DNA of 64,000 bases, from contig NZ_JALGRP010000004.1 of NCBI RefSeq assembly GCF_022815605.1, forward strand, positions 62,001-126,000, in the 5' to 3' direction. The notes under the pieces are model-generated. The model saw nothing but the letters and a program-made list of their open reading frames with translations. It made no database searches and had not been told where the DNA came from. The position numbers were made by a program, and so were the translations under genes. Within the stretch, counting starts at the first letter, position 1; each line of letters opens with the position of its first letter. Source of the stretch: Microbacterium sp. VKM Ac-2923 (GTDB lineage Bacteria > Actinomycetota > Actinomycetes > Actinomycetales > Microbacteriaceae). This document shows, piece by piece, positions 53,431 to 62,677 of the stretch.

Positions 53431-54237
53431 TTACTGGGTGACGTCGGCGCCGAAGTACTTCTGGCTGATCTCCGCGAGCGTGCCGTCGGCACGCAGCTCG
53501 TCGAGGGCACCGTCGACGGCCTCGGCGAGAGCGTCCTGACCCTTCTTGAACGCGAACGCGCTCTCGGAGGTGTCCTCGGTCTCGGCGGCGATCTTGAGAC
53601 CGGTGGGGCTGTTCGTCTTCTCGTAGTCGAGGAAGGTCAGCTCGTCGTTGACCGTGGCATCCACCCGGCCCTGCGTGAGCAGCGCGACAGCCTGCGCCCA
53701 GCCCTCGACCGCTTCGACCTGGGCGCCGCTCTCGGTCGCCAGCTCATACCAATTGCTCGTCAGCGACTGTGCGGTCGTCTTGCCCGACAGGTCGGCGAAG
53801 CTCGAGATCGAGGTGTCACCCTCGGTGGTGACGACGACGCCGCGCGACACGGTGTACGGGGTGCTGAAGGTGTACTTCTGCTCGCGCTCGGGGTTGATCG
53901 ACACCTGGTTGGCGATGACGTCGAAGCGTCCGGCGTCGAGGCCCGCGAAGATGGCATCCCACTGGGTCTCCTGGAATTTCACCTCGAGACCGAGCTTCTC
54001 GCCCACGGCCTGGGCGATCTCGACGTCGAAGCCGGTCAGGTCTCCCGCGCCCTCGTGGAACGAGAACGGGCGGTAGGTGCCCTCAGTGGCGACGGTGAGG
54101 GTGCCGTCCGAGACGAGGCCGTATTCCGACCCCGCTCCCGGGGAGGCCTCGGAGGTCGCTCCGCCGCTGCAGGCGGTCAGCGCGAGGGCGCTCAGGCCCA
54201 GGGTGGCGGCGAGGACGGTCAAACGGCGACGGGGCAT
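53431..54237 (-). CDS. amino-acid ABC transporter substrate-binding lipoprotein
   Basis: 268 residues from ATG 54237 (ATG 54252 also possible). Signal peptide with lipobox LTAC near 23, a Gly/Ala/Ser linker, then a type 3 solute-binding fold (LTVATEGTYRPFSFHEGAGDLTGFDVEIAQAVGEKLGLEVKF; FDVIANQVSINPEREQKYTFS). It captures a polar amino acid, with cystine a reasonable guess, for the permease and ATPase downstream. Upstream lies a 14-base perfect palindrome. Confidence 0.93.
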   Translation of the reverse strand: MPRRRLTVLAATLGLSALALTACSGGATSEASPGAGSEYGLVSDGTLTVATEGTYRPFSFHEGAGDLTGFDVEIAQAVGEKLGLEVKFQETQWDAIFAGLDAGRFDVIANQVSINPEREQKYTFSTPYTVSRGVVVTTEGDTSISSFADLSGKTTAQSLTSNWYELATESGAQVEAVEGWAQAVALLTQGRVDATVNDELTFLDYEKTNSPTGLKIAAETEDTSESAFAFKKGQDALAEAVDGALDELRADGTLAEISQKYFGADVTQ

Positions 54238-54363
54238 AGCTGTTCCAGACATGTGTGGGGAGGGTGGAGACGGTTGCCGAGGGCAACTGGAAGGCACGCG
54301 GTGCAGGCGTACCCTCCAGCAGAACACGCGGGGACGCTCGCGTCTTCCCGCATGACGTCGTAT

Positions 54364-54377
54364 TGCACGATCGTGCA
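54364..54377. promoter_or_regulatory. perfect 14-base palindrome upstream of the amino-acid ABC operon
   Basis: TGCACGATCGTGCA, perfectly self-complementary, about 125 bases before the binding-protein start. Likely an operator for an unidentified regulator of this operon. Confidence 0.5.
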
Positions 54378-54400
54378 GGCCGACCGCGCCCGGAAACGCA

Positions 54401-54434
54401 AGGACCCCGCCGGCGCGGGGCACGGCGGGGTCCT
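54401..54434. terminator. terminator of the rplK-rplA operon
   Basis: Perfect 12-base stem AGGACCCCGCCG / CGGCGGGGTCCT with a 10-base loop, 13 bases after the rplA stop. Confidence 0.85.
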
Positions 54435-54447
54435 CGGGTGACGAATG

Positions 54448-55140
54448 TCAGGCGATGACGTTGACGTCCAGCGGGATGCCGGGACCGAAGGTGGTCGAGA
54501 CGGCGCCCTTCTGGATGTAACGGCCCTTCGAGCTCGACGGCTTGAGGCGGACGATCTCCTCGAGCGCTGCGGCGAGGTTCTCGTCGAGCTGCTCAGCAGT
54601 GAACGACGCCTTGCCGACGACGAAGTGCACGTTGGCGTGCTTGTCGACGCGGAACTCGATCTTTCCGCCCTTGATCTCCTCGACGGCCTTGGCCGGGTTG
54701 GGGGTCACGGTGCCGGTCTTGGGGTTCGGCATGAGGCCGCGGGGTCCGAGGACCTTACCGAGGCGACCGACCTGACCCATGAGCTCGGGGGTGGCGACGG
54801 CGGCGTCGAACGACGTGTAACCGGCGGCGACCTTCTCGATGAGCTCGGTGCCACCGACCTCATCGGCGCCGGCGGCCAGGGCCGCCTCGGCCGCGGGGCC
54901 GTTGGCGAAGACGATGACGCGCGCGGTCTTACCCGTGCCGTGGGGCAGGATGACCGTGCCGCGGACCATCTGGTCGGCCTTGCGGGGGTCGACCGAGAGC
55001 TTCAGCGCGACCTCGACGGTCGAGTCGAACTTCTTCGAGCCGGTCTCCTTCGCGAGGGCGACGGCCTCGGTCGGGGTGTAGAACGTGTCGGCCGCGATCT
55101 TGTCAGCTGCGGCGCGGAATGCCTTGGACTTGGTAGCCAT
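54448..55140 (-). CDS. rplA: 50S ribosomal protein L1
   Basis: 230 residues from ATG 55140. Conserved L1 sequence: [61 protein letters not shown] and [21 protein letters not shown]. Binds 23S rRNA at the L1 stalk and normally represses its own operon. 11 bases after rplK. A longer frame upstream runs through rplK and is not used. Confidence 0.98.
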   Translation of the reverse strand: MATKSKAFRAAADKIAADTFYTPTEAVALAKETGSKKFDSTVEVALKLSVDPRKADQMVRGTVILPHGTGKTARVIVFANGPAAEAALAAGADEVGGTELIEKVAAGYTSFDAAVATPELMGQVGRLGKVLGPRGLMPNPKTGTVTPNPAKAVEEIKGGKIEFRVDKHANVHFVVGKASFTAEQLDENLAAALEEIVRLKPSSSKGRYIQKGAVSTTFGPGIPLDVNVIA

Positions 55141-55151
55141 TGTTATCTCCC

Positions 55152-55583
55152 TCAGTCCTCGACCGTGATGCCCATGGAACGGGCGGTGCCGGCGATGATC
55201 TTCGAGGCGGCCTCGATGTCGTTCGCGTTCAGGTCGGGCTGCTTGGTGGTGGCGATCTCGCGGACCTGGTCCTTGGTGAGCTTGCCCACCTTGACCGTGT
55301 GGGGCGTGGACGAGCCCTTGGCGAGGCCGGCTGCCTTCTTGATGAGCTCCGCGGCGGGCGGGGTCTTCAGGATGAAGGTGAAGCTGCGGTCTTCGTAGAC
55401 CGTGATCTCGACGGGGATGACGTTGCCGCGCTGGGCTTCGGTCGCCGCATTGTAGGCCTTGCAGAACTCCATGATGTTGACGCCGTGCTGACCGAGCGCC
55501 GGACCGATCGGCGGCGCGGGGTTGGCCGCGCCCGCCTTGATCTGGAGCTTGATCAGGCCGGTCACCTTTTTCTTGGGTGCCAT
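55152..55583 (-). CDS. rplK: 50S ribosomal protein L11
   Basis: 143 residues. [40 protein letters not shown] at ~7-46 and the C-terminal rRNA-binding domain ([54 protein letters not shown]). AAAGGAT ribosome site before ATG 55583. Expressed from its own promoter because an opposite-strand gene separates it from nusG. Confidence 0.98.
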   Translation of the reverse strand: MAPKKKVTGLIKLQIKAGAANPAPPIGPALGQHGVNIMEFCKAYNAATEAQRGNVIPVEITVYEDRSFTFILKTPPAAELIKKAAGLAKGSSTPHTVKVGKLTKDQVREIATTKQPDLNANDIEAASKIIAGTARSMGITVED

Positions 55584-55685
55584 ATCCTTTTCCTCTCTCG
55601 AGCGGGCGCCTCGCGGCTCCCTCTCTCCCGCACGCCCGGCGGTTCCGGGCAGCGGTCGTCACGCGCTGACGCACGCAACCTCCCC

Positions 55686-55691
55686 ATCATA
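55686..55691 (-). promoter_or_regulatory. candidate -10 of the rplK promoter
   Basis: TATGAT on the minus strand, ~100 bases before rplK, in an otherwise GC-rich leader. The -35 region is weak (TGCCGG at 17 bases). No other promoter candidate is visible between rplK and the opposite-strand gene. Confidence 0.4.
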
Positions 55692-55781
55692 CGCGACGCC
55701 GCGCTCTCCGGCATCCACCGTCCGTGCCACTCCTACCGCACCGCCACCTCTCTGCCTCTCCGCCATCTCGGCGTCACGTCA

Positions 55782-55860
55782 TCTCCGCGATAAACGCTGG
55801 TTCTCTCGAGACATGCTGAGGCGCGGTGCGTCTCGAGAGGAACGGCGTTTATCGCGGAGA
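55782..55860. repeat. palindromic element left of the DUF559-like gene
   Basis: Arms of about 31 bases: TCTCCGCGATAAACGC... answered by ...GCGTTTATCGCGGAGA, with an inner TCTCGAGAC on each side; three mismatches in the arms, ~17-base loop. Same family as the element at 56897-56963. Confidence 0.9.
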
Positions 55861-56008
55861 GTGCGGGGCGTTATCCACAAACGGTCACGGCGACGGGAGG
55901 CGCTTTGACACCCTCTGGGGATGACCCCCGCTAGTCTCGCCTCCCACGTCGCTGATCGCCGCCGCGAACACCGCAGCCCTTGGTACGCATCCATCGACGG
56001 ACGCCACC

Positions 56009-56869
56009 TTGCATCGCGTACGCCCCGGCGTCTACGCCCCGCGGCGGGCATGGAACGACCTGCCCTCATGGAGCCGCTACCTACTGCGCGTTTACGCGCT
56101 GCATCTCGTCCGACCCGATGGCGTGTTCTCGCACGAGTCCGCGGCGGCGCTGATGGGGCTGCCGCTCTTCGGTCATCCGCGGCACCTTCACCTGTTCGAC
56201 GCGCGACGGAACAGATCGCTGTCCTACGGCGACGTTCGCGTGCACACCAGCGCCGACGACCGGCGGAGTCGCGCTGTCGACGGCATCCACCTGACATCGG
56301 TCGCCGACACCGTGATCGACCTCGCCCGAGCCCTGCCGCCTGCGTTCGGCCTAGCCGTGGCCGACGCAGCCATGCGCACGCACGGTGTCACCGAGCCCGA
56401 GCTGCGAGCCATCCTCGATCGCCGGCGCGACGGACGGGGTCGAAAGCGCGTGACGTGGATCCTCGAACGCGCGTCACCGGCCGCCGAATCGGTCGGCGAA
56501 TCGCTGAGCCGCGCCGTCATCGAGTGGTGCGGGTTCCCCTCGCCCGTGCTCCAGCAAGAGCACCGGGTCGAGGGGCGGCTGTACCGCTCGGACTTCTGCT
56601 GGCCACGCGAGCGCATAGTCGGCGAATCCGACGGTTGGCGCAAGTATGACGAGATCGACCCGACGGGATCGCGGAACGCCGTTCGCGAGGAGAAACGTCG
56701 AGAGGACGCGCTTCGACGCGCCGGGTGGCGGGTGGCTCGGTGGGATTATTCAGCGACTCTCGGGGTGAACGGACTCCGAGATGCGCTGCGACTGGCGGGC
56801 CTGTCCCCGCTGCGTGCATGCGACGCCGCAAATCTGCACACCCTGGCGCGAAACCCCCGCTCCGACTGA
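56009..56869 (+). CDS. AbiEi-antitoxin-like / DUF559 (Vsr-like) protein, N-terminus uncertain
   Basis: 286 residues from TTG 56009. Begins within the AbiEi-type winged-helix motif (HRVRPGVYAPRRAW), so the preceding HTH is missing or lies in another frame (an ATG at 55921 is one base out of phase); a frameshift or a non-standard upstream start is possible. Then SHESAAALMGLPLFGH. C-terminal PD-(D/E)xK-like region: GESLSRAVIEWCGFPSPVLQQEH, RSDFCWPRERIVGESDGWRKYDE, EEKRREDALRRAGWRVARWDY. Paralogue of the gene at 42099 by these shared motifs. It is on the opposite strand between nusG and rplK and is bracketed by two related palindromes. Confidence 0.75.
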   Translation: MHRVRPGVYAPRRAWNDLPSWSRYLLRVYALHLVRPDGVFSHESAAALMGLPLFGHPRHLHLFDARRNRSLSYGDVRVHTSADDRRSRAVDGIHLTSVADTVIDLARALPPAFGLAVADAAMRTHGVTEPELRAILDRRRDGRGRKRVTWILERASPAAESVGESLSRAVIEWCGFPSPVLQQEHRVEGRLYRSDFCWPRERIVGESDGWRKYDEIDPTGSRNAVREEKRREDALRRAGWRVARWDYSATLGVNGLRDALRLAGLSPLRACDAANLHTLARNPRSD

Positions 56870-56896
56870 CGGGGGCTGCTTCCGCCCTGAACGCAT

Positions 56897-56963
56897 CGAT
56901 AAACGGTGATCCTCGTCGAACACGGCGCAACGCAGCGTGTTTCGGCAGGAATAGCGTTTATCG
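56897..56963. repeat. palindromic element right of the DUF559-like gene
   Basis: 28-base arms: CGATAAACG ... answered by ... CGTTTATCG, inner AACACG/CGTGTT, with mismatches in the middle. Related to the elements at 55782 and 30534 by the AAACG outer box and the CTCG(T)CGA core. Confidence 0.85.
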
Positions 56964-57003
56964 GAGAGCGCGGACGCCGACGCGGGAAGGGCGGAAACGG
57001 CGA

Positions 57004-57034
57004 ACGCCCCGCCTGCCGGAGCAGAGCGGGGCGT
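57004..57034. terminator. terminator of secE-nusG
   Basis: Perfect 9-base stem ACGCCCCGC / GCGGGGCGT with a 13-base loop, 21 bases past the nusG stop. Ends the transcript before the opposite-strand gene. Confidence 0.7.
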
Positions 57035-57054
57035 CCGCGAGACGCGCGAGGGCG

Positions 57055-58179
57055 TCAGACCATCTTGGTGACCTGGTCGAACGACAGCTCGACCGGGGTC
57101 TCGCGCTCGAAGAGCGACACGAGCACGGTGAGCTTGCCGCTCTCGGGCTTGATCTCGCTGATCGTGCCGGGAAGTCCCGCGAACGAGCCTTCCTTGATCG
57201 TGATCGTCTCGCCGGTCTCGAAGTCGACCTCGGCGGGGATGACGCGCTGAGCGGTCGCGGCACCCTTGGCGGCACCGGCCTTGGTCGGAGCGGACTCCTT
57301 GATCTCGACCAGGCTCTTCAGCATGTTGAAGGCCTCGTCGAACCGCAGCGGCGTGGGGTTGTGGGCGTTGCCCACGAAGCCGGTGACACCGGGGGTGTGG
57401 CGCACGACGGACCAGGTGTCCTCGTTGAGGTCCATGCGCACCAGCACGTAGCCGGGGATGCGCACGCGGTTGACCATCTTGCGCTGGCCGTTCTTGATCT
57501 CGACGACGTCCTCCATGGGGACCTCGACCTGGTAGATGTCGTCCTCGACCTCGAGCGTCGACTTGCGCTGCTCGATGTTGGCCTTCACCTTGCGCTCGAA
57601 ACCGGCGTAGGAGTGGATGACGTACCACTTGCCCGGGAGCGAGCGCAGCTCTGTGCGGTACGCCTCGTACGGGTCGGCGTCCTCGTCCTCGTCGTCGGGG
57701 TCGAGGTCGGTGGGCGCATCGGCGGGTGATTCGTCGGCCTCGACCTCGTCGACGACGCTCGCAGCCGCGGAGACCTCGTCGACGAAATCCTCGTCGAGCA
57801 CGGGCGCGTCGGGTTCGCCGTTGATGTCGGGACCGTCGTAGGGGGTGACCTCGTCGGCAGCCTCGGCGGCCTCTTCGGCCTGCTCCTCGGCGAGGGCGTC
57901 GGTCAGCACGTCGGCGGCGGCCTCGGCCTCGCTGGTCTCGTCGATCTCGAGAGCGTCGTTCACGATCGCGTCCGCCTCCGGGTCGGTGATGTCGATGTCG
58001 CCGAGGTCGGCGTCGTCGAGGTCGGCTTCGTCATCGACGATGTGGACTGCGGCGTGCTCGGCGGAGTCGGAGGCGCGCTCCTGAGACTCGAGCACGTTGC
58101 CCTCCTGGGCCTCGTCGTCCTCGCTGGACTGCTCCGCTGCCGTCGCCCAATCGGCGTCGTCGACATATCTTTCAGACAC
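57055..58179 (-). CDS. nusG: NusG, transcription termination/antitermination factor
   Basis: 374 residues. The first ~180 residues are a highly acidic, low-complexity extension (many Glu/Asp/Ala), typical of actinobacterial NusG. The NGN domain begins [22 protein letters not shown] near 183 and the KOW domain [22 protein letters not shown] near 320-342. It binds RNA polymerase and Rho/S10. Lies 60 bases after secE; followed by a terminator, so rplKA is not co-transcribed with it here. Confidence 0.97.
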   Translation of the reverse strand: MSERYVDDADWATAAEQSSEDDEAQEGNVLESQERASDSAEHAAVHIVDDEADLDDADLGDIDITDPEADAIVNDALEIDETSEAEAAADVLTDALAEEQAEEAAEAADEVTPYDGPDINGEPDAPVLDEDFVDEVSAAASVVDEVEADESPADAPTDLDPDDEDEDADPYEAYRTELRSLPGKWYVIHSYAGFERKVKANIEQRKSTLEVEDDIYQVEVPMEDVVEIKNGQRKMVNRVRIPGYVLVRMDLNEDTWSVVRHTPGVTGFVGNAHNPTPLRFDEAFNMLKSLVEIKESAPTKAGAAKGAATAQRVIPAEVDFETGETITIKEGSFAGLPGTISEIKPESGKLTVLVSLFERETPVELSFDQVTKMV

Positions 58180-58239
58180 TGTGATCTCTTCCGTTCAGAG
58201 GCGGCCGCTCTTGGCGCCGCACGTCCGCACGAACGCCGG

Positions 58240-58515
58240 TCAGGCGCCGGCGGTACCGGGGACGCCGAAGACGGCGGTGGTGATCCACACGAACAGCACG
58301 TCGAGGCCGTAGACGATCGCCATCATGACGACGACGAAACCGAGGACAACGGCGGTGAACTTCAGCAGTTCCTGCCGGGTCGGGGTGACGACCTTGCGGA
58401 GTTCTGCGAAGACCTGGCGGATGAAGAGGGCGATCCGTGCGAAGAAGTTGGGCTTCTTCTCACGGGCGGCGCCGCGCTCGGCGACGATCTCGCCCTTCGC
58501 CTCGTCCTGCGTCAT
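58240..58515 (-). CDS. secE: SecE, preprotein translocase subunit
   Basis: 91 residues from ATG 58515 (AGGTGG upstream). Charged N-terminus, then the conserved ELRKVVTPTRQELLKFTAVVLGFVVVMMAIVYGLD with one membrane span near 58-85. Stabilises SecY in the protein-conducting channel. Lies between tRNA-Trp and nusG, the usual order in actinobacteria. Confidence 0.95.
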   Translation of the reverse strand: MTQDEAKGEIVAERGAAREKKPNFFARIALFIRQVFAELRKVVTPTRQELLKFTAVVLGFVVVMMAIVYGLDVLFVWITTAVFGVPGTAGA

Positions 58516-58557
58516 CGAACCACCTTGGTCTGTGTCTGTGCCAGCGTGCGCTGTGCG

Positions 58558-58630
<73 letters not shown>

Positions 58631-58858
58631 AAGATCCCGCGGGATCCAGGATGTGAAATCAGCGCACTCTCGCGTGGAATCTCTCAGGGGAGGATGCCGC
58701 GTACCCGAGGGCACAGCGAAAGAATGCAGATTTCGACTGCACTATCCAGTCTATGTCATCGACCTCGGCCTGGCGAACCGAGGCCGGTATCGAGGGCCCG
58801 GAACCGGACCGCGGGTGTCCCCCGGCCCGGCGGACCGGGTCGAGGGACGAGACGACGA

Positions 58859-60220
58859 TCAGACGGTGCGGATGAGCTTCTTGTTCACGAATTCATCGGC
58901 CGCGAGCAGCCCCATCTCACGCGAGGTGCCGCTGCGCTTGACCCCGCCGAACGGCAGCTCGGGCGAGTCGGCGAGCACGACGTTGACGTAGACCATGCCG
59001 GCCTCGATCCTGTCGGCGATGCGCTGAGCCTGCTCGGCATCCGTCGTGAAGACGTAGGAGCCCAGACCGTAGCCGGTGTCATTGGCGAGCTCGACGGCCT
59101 CGTCCTCGTTCGCGACGCGGTAGACGGTGCCGACGGGGCCGAAGAACTCCTCGCCGTACGCGTCCATCTCGCGCGTGACGCCCGTCAGCACGGTACCGGG
59201 GTAGAACGCCCCGTCGCGTGTGCCGCCGACCTCGACGGTCGCGCCCTGAGCGATGGCGCGCTGCACCTGCTCATCGAGACGCTCCGCGGCGGCGAGCGAC
59301 GACAGGGGGCCGAGCACCGTATCGTCGGCGAACGGGTCGCCGACCCTGGCCTCACCGAGAGCGGCCGAGAACTTCGCCACGAAGGCGTCGTACAGGTCGT
59401 CGATCACGATGAAGCGCTTCGCGGCGTTGCACGACTGGCCGTTGTTGTCGAGGCGGGCGTCGACGGCGGCCTGCACGGCGGCATCCAGGTCATCCGTCGA
59501 CAGCAGGATGAACGGGTCGGAACCCCCGAGTTCGAGCGCGACCTTCTTGAGGTTGCGTCCTGCGATCTCGGCGACCGCGGCGCCCGCGCGCTCCGACCCC
59601 GTCACCGACACGCCCTGCACGCGCCGGTCGGCGATGATCGTCGCCGCCTGGTCGTTCGTGGCGCGGATGTTGACGTAGGCCCCCTCGGGCAGCCCTGCGT
59701 CGCGGTAGATCGCCTGCAGCGCCTCGGCGGACTCGGGGCACTGGGGTGCGTGCTTGAGCAGGATCGTGTTGCCGACCGCGAGGTTCGGGGCGGCGAAGCG
59801 GGCGACCTGGTAGTAGGGGAAGTTCCACGGCATGATGCCCAGCAGGACGCCCAGCGGGGATCGGCGGATGACCGCGGAGCCCTCCCCCAGGATGTCGAGG
59901 GGGGTGTCGCCGGTGATCTTGTCGATGTTGTCGGCGTAGTACTCGGTGATGTCGGCGGCGAAATCGACCTCACCGAGCGCCGCCTCCAGCGGCTTGCCCA
60001 TCTCACGCACGATGATCGCGGCGAGGTCGTCGCGTCGCTCGCGGTGGAGTTCGGCCACGCGCCGCAGCGCCTCGGCCCGCTGCGCCGGAGCGGTCCGAGA
60101 CCACGCGCGGTATCCATCGTGGGCGGATGCCAGGGCGTCCTCGACTCCGGCGTCAGTCAAGGTGTCGTATTCGGCGAGGGTCTCCCCCGTGGCGGGATTG
60201 ACGACGGCGTAGTCGCTCAT
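58859..60220 (-). CDS. gabD: NAD(P)-dependent succinate-semialdehyde / aminobutyraldehyde dehydrogenase family protein
   Basis: 453 residues from ATG 60220 (AAGGAG five bases upstream). Aldehyde dehydrogenase hallmarks: general base Glu in LELGGSDPFIL near 229, catalytic Cys in NNGQSCNAAKRFIV near 263, MPWNFPYYQVARF near 133. GabD-like. Last gene of the amine-oxidase operon, so it likely oxidises the aldehyde made by putrescine or another amine oxidase to the acid. Confidence 0.88.
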   Translation of the reverse strand: MSDYAVVNPATGETLAEYDTLTDAGVEDALASAHDGYRAWSRTAPAQRAEALRRVAELHRERRDDLAAIIVREMGKPLEAALGEVDFAADITEYYADNIDKITGDTPLDILGEGSAVIRRSPLGVLLGIMPWNFPYYQVARFAAPNLAVGNTILLKHAPQCPESAEALQAIYRDAGLPEGAYVNIRATNDQAATIIADRRVQGVSVTGSERAGAAVAEIAGRNLKKVALELGGSDPFILLSTDDLDAAVQAAVDARLDNNGQSCNAAKRFIVIDDLYDAFVAKFSAALGEARVGDPFADDTVLGPLSSLAAAERLDEQVQRAIAQGATVEVGGTRDGAFYPGTVLTGVTREMDAYGEEFFGPVGTVYRVANEDEAVELANDTGYGLGSYVFTTDAEQAQRIADRIEAGMVYVNVVLADSPELPFGGVKRSGTSREMGLLAADEFVNKKLIRTV

Positions 60221-60242
60221 GGTGCTCCTTGTCGTTTCGATG

Positions 60243-61808
60243 TCAGGACGTGCGGCGGCGGCGGGCACTGGCGGGTGCCTCCCGACCCAGGGTCTCACCG
60301 CGGAAGAAGGCCGGGCTCGCCACCCGCTGCGCCACCATCAACACGATGCCCGTGACGATGATGACGACGGTGATGACGAACACGAGCCCGACACCGCCGA
60401 TGTTGGATCCCGATCCATACTCGGGATCGGCGCTGTCGATGAGGGTCGTGACGAACAGCACGGCCAGGATGCCACCGCCCACGAGCGGGGCGAGGAGGGT
60501 CAGGAAGACGTTGCGCGCCGAGTCGAACCACTGCTTGCGGAAGTACCAGACGCACGCGAAGGCGGTCAGGCCGTAGTAGAAGCAGATCATGGCGCCGAGT
60601 GCCGTGATGGTGTCCGTCAGCACGTTCTCACTGAGCACGCGCATGATCGCGTAGAACGCCGAGGCGACGACGGCCGACACGATCGTGGCGTAGCCGGGGG
60701 TGAAGAACCGCGGGCTCACCTTCGCGAACTTCTTCGGCAGGGCGTCATAGTGCGCCATGGCCAGCAGGGTCCGCGCCGGGCCCACGAAGGTTGCCTGGAG
60801 CGAGGATGCCGAGCTGGTGAGCACCGCGAGAGACACGAGGAACGCGAGGGGTCCGAGGATGGGTCCCGAGAGGTGGAAGAAGACGTTCTCCTGGATGTCC
60901 TCGTTGCCCAGGCCCAGCTCGCCGGTGCCGTTGCCCGCGAACATCAGCAGCGCGACGGCGATGAACAGGTACAGGGCCACGATGAGGAAGACCGTGACGG
61001 TGGCGGCGCGCCCCGGCGTGCGGTCGGGGTCCTTCGTCTCCTCGTTCATCGTGAGGATGACGTCCCAGCCCCAGAAGATGAAGATCGACAGCGACAGGCC
61101 GGCCGCGAACGAGCTGAACGAGTCCACCTCGAAGGGGTTGAACCACGACGCCTGCACGGGGCTGGCGTCGAAAGCGTTGCCGCTCAGCATCTCGACGACG
61201 GCCGCGCCGGCGAAGACCAGCAGCACGAGGATCTGGAAGCCGACCAGGCCGTACTGCAGGCGCTGGGTGGTCTGCAGGTCGCGGTAGGACACCACCGTCG
61301 CCAGAAGCATGAAGATCAGGCACACCGCGATGTTGATCGGGACGACCCGCGTGAGCTCCGCGATGTCGGCGTTGCCACTGATCTGCGCGATCAGCAGGAA
61401 CAGGAAGTCGACCGCGATACCGGCGAGGTTGGACAGCACGATGACGGTGGCGGCGACCAGACCCCACCCCGCCATCCAGCCCACCCACGGTCCGAACGCG
61501 CGCGCCGCCCACGTGAAGGAGGTCCCGGCATCCGGCATCCGGGAGTTCAGCTCGCGGTAGCCGAGGGCCACCAGAAGCATCGGGATGAAACCGACGAGGA
61601 TGATCGCCGGCACCTGGAAGCCCACGGCCGAGACGGTGGGCCCGAGGGCGCCGGTGAGCGTGTAGGCGGGGGCGATGGTCGAGATGCCGATGACGACGGC
61701 ACCGATCATGCCGATCGAGCCGACGCGCAGACCCTTGTTCGAGATACCGGTGGTGACGGCGCTGTCGGGCCCGGGCGCGGGACTCGCGTCGTTGCGAGCA
61801 TTGGTCAT
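60243..61808 (-). CDS. APC-family amino-acid/polyamine permease
   Basis: 521 residues from ATG 61808, which overlaps the stress-protein stop. About twelve to thirteen membrane segments; APC features GMIGAVVIGISTIAPAYTLTGALGP near 32-56 and the FWGWDVILTMNEETKDPDRTPGRA segment near 240-263. Imports an amino acid or polyamine to feed the adjacent amine oxidase and dehydrogenase. A longer frame runs into the next gene and is not used. Confidence 0.92.
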   Translation of the reverse strand: MTNARNDASPAPGPDSAVTTGISNKGLRVGSIGMIGAVVIGISTIAPAYTLTGALGPTVSAVGFQVPAIILVGFIPMLLVALGYRELNSRMPDAGTSFTWAARAFGPWVGWMAGWGLVAATVIVLSNLAGIAVDFLFLLIAQISGNADIAELTRVVPINIAVCLIFMLLATVVSYRDLQTTQRLQYGLVGFQILVLLVFAGAAVVEMLSGNAFDASPVQASWFNPFEVDSFSSFAAGLSLSIFIFWGWDVILTMNEETKDPDRTPGRAATVTVFLIVALYLFIAVALLMFAGNGTGELGLGNEDIQENVFFHLSGPILGPLAFLVSLAVLTSSASSLQATFVGPARTLLAMAHYDALPKKFAKVSPRFFTPGYATIVSAVVASAFYAIMRVLSENVLTDTITALGAMICFYYGLTAFACVWYFRKQWFDSARNVFLTLLAPLVGGGILAVLFVTTLIDSADPEYGSGSNIGGVGLVFVITVVIIVTGIVLMVAQRVASPAFFRGETLGREAPASARRRRTS

Positions 61809-62677
61809 GAGGAGACCTCCGAGGTGCGGGGCACCACGATCATGGGGACGGGAAGGGCGCGGAGCATGCGACCCGCGGTGGATCCGAGGAACAGTCGACG
61901 CGGTTGTGCGAGCCGGCTGGATCCGACGAGTGCGACCTCGCCGTCGCGCCAGTCGATGTGCGCGACGGCGTCCTCGACGTCGTTGCCGGTACCCACGACC
62001 GCTTCGGCCGGAATCTCGGTGGGAAGCGACGCCCTGACCGCGTCGAGCACGCTCGTGGCGTGCGTCTGGCCGGTCAGACGGGTGAGGCCGGCGTCGATGC
62101 GGTCGGGCAGGTCGACCCCGGCGAGCGACAGGAGCCGCAGCGGCGCGTGGGTGCGGCGCGAGATCGTCGCGGCGGCGTCGAGGAGCGCTTCGGCGCCCGG
62201 GCGGGTGCCGATCGCGGCCGTGACCCTCGCGACGCCGACGCCCGGATCGATGCCGCGGGCGCCCTCCGGGGCGAGCGCGACGGGAATAGGAGCCGAGTGC
62301 ACCAGCTCCTCGGCGGTGGTACCGAGACGGTGACGCCCGCGCGGCCCTCCCCCGCCGGTGCCGACGACGATCAGCCCCGCGTCGAACTCCTCCGCGGCGG
62401 CAACCAGTCCCTCGGCCGCGGAGTGCGCGACGCGCACGTGACCCCGGGCGCCGGGGTGCGGCGCCACGGCCTCGCGCAGCCATCCGCGGGCGGTCTCCTG
62501 CACGAGCCGTTCGTACCCGGCGTCCACGGGGATCGAGACGTTGTTCTCGGCCGACGGCAGCACCACGACGACGTGGACCGACGCGTCGAGCGCGGCACCG
62601 AAACGGGCCCCCAGGGCGAGGGCGTCCCGGCCGGCTTCGGTGGCCGTGTAGCCGACGACGACGCGGTCGATGCTCAT
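61805..62677 (-). CDS. tandem universal stress protein (UspA)
   Basis: 290 residues with two UspA-type halves: RVVVGYTATEAGRDALALGARFGAALDASVHVVVVL and the ATP-binding VGTGGGGPRGRHRLGTTAEELVHSAPIPVALAP (first half), then ATISRRTHAPLRLLSLAG and VGSSRLAQPRRLFLGSTAGRMLRALPVPMIVVP (second half). Probably binds ATP. Overlaps the amine oxidase and the permease genes by four bases on each side. Confidence 0.93.
   Translation of the reverse strand: MSIDRVVVGYTATEAGRDALALGARFGAALDASVHVVVVLPSAENNVSIPVDAGYERLVQETARGWLREAVAPHPGARGHVRVAHSAAEGLVAAAEEFDAGLIVVGTGGGGPRGRHRLGTTAEELVHSAPIPVALAPEGARGIDPGVGVARVTAAIGTRPGAEALLDAAATISRRTHAPLRLLSLAGVDLPDRIDAGLTRLTGQTHATSVLDAVRASLPTEIPAEAVVGTGNDVEDAVAHIDWRDGEVALVGSSRLAQPRRLFLGSTAGRMLRALPVPMIVVPRTSEVSS

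Noticed and set aside
55921-56649. 242-residue frame starting at ATG 55921 as the true start of the DUF559-like gene
   Set aside because: It is one base out of phase with the frame holding PGVY and EKRRED, and its later part is Arg-rich with no motif. A frameshift remains possible and is noted at the gene.
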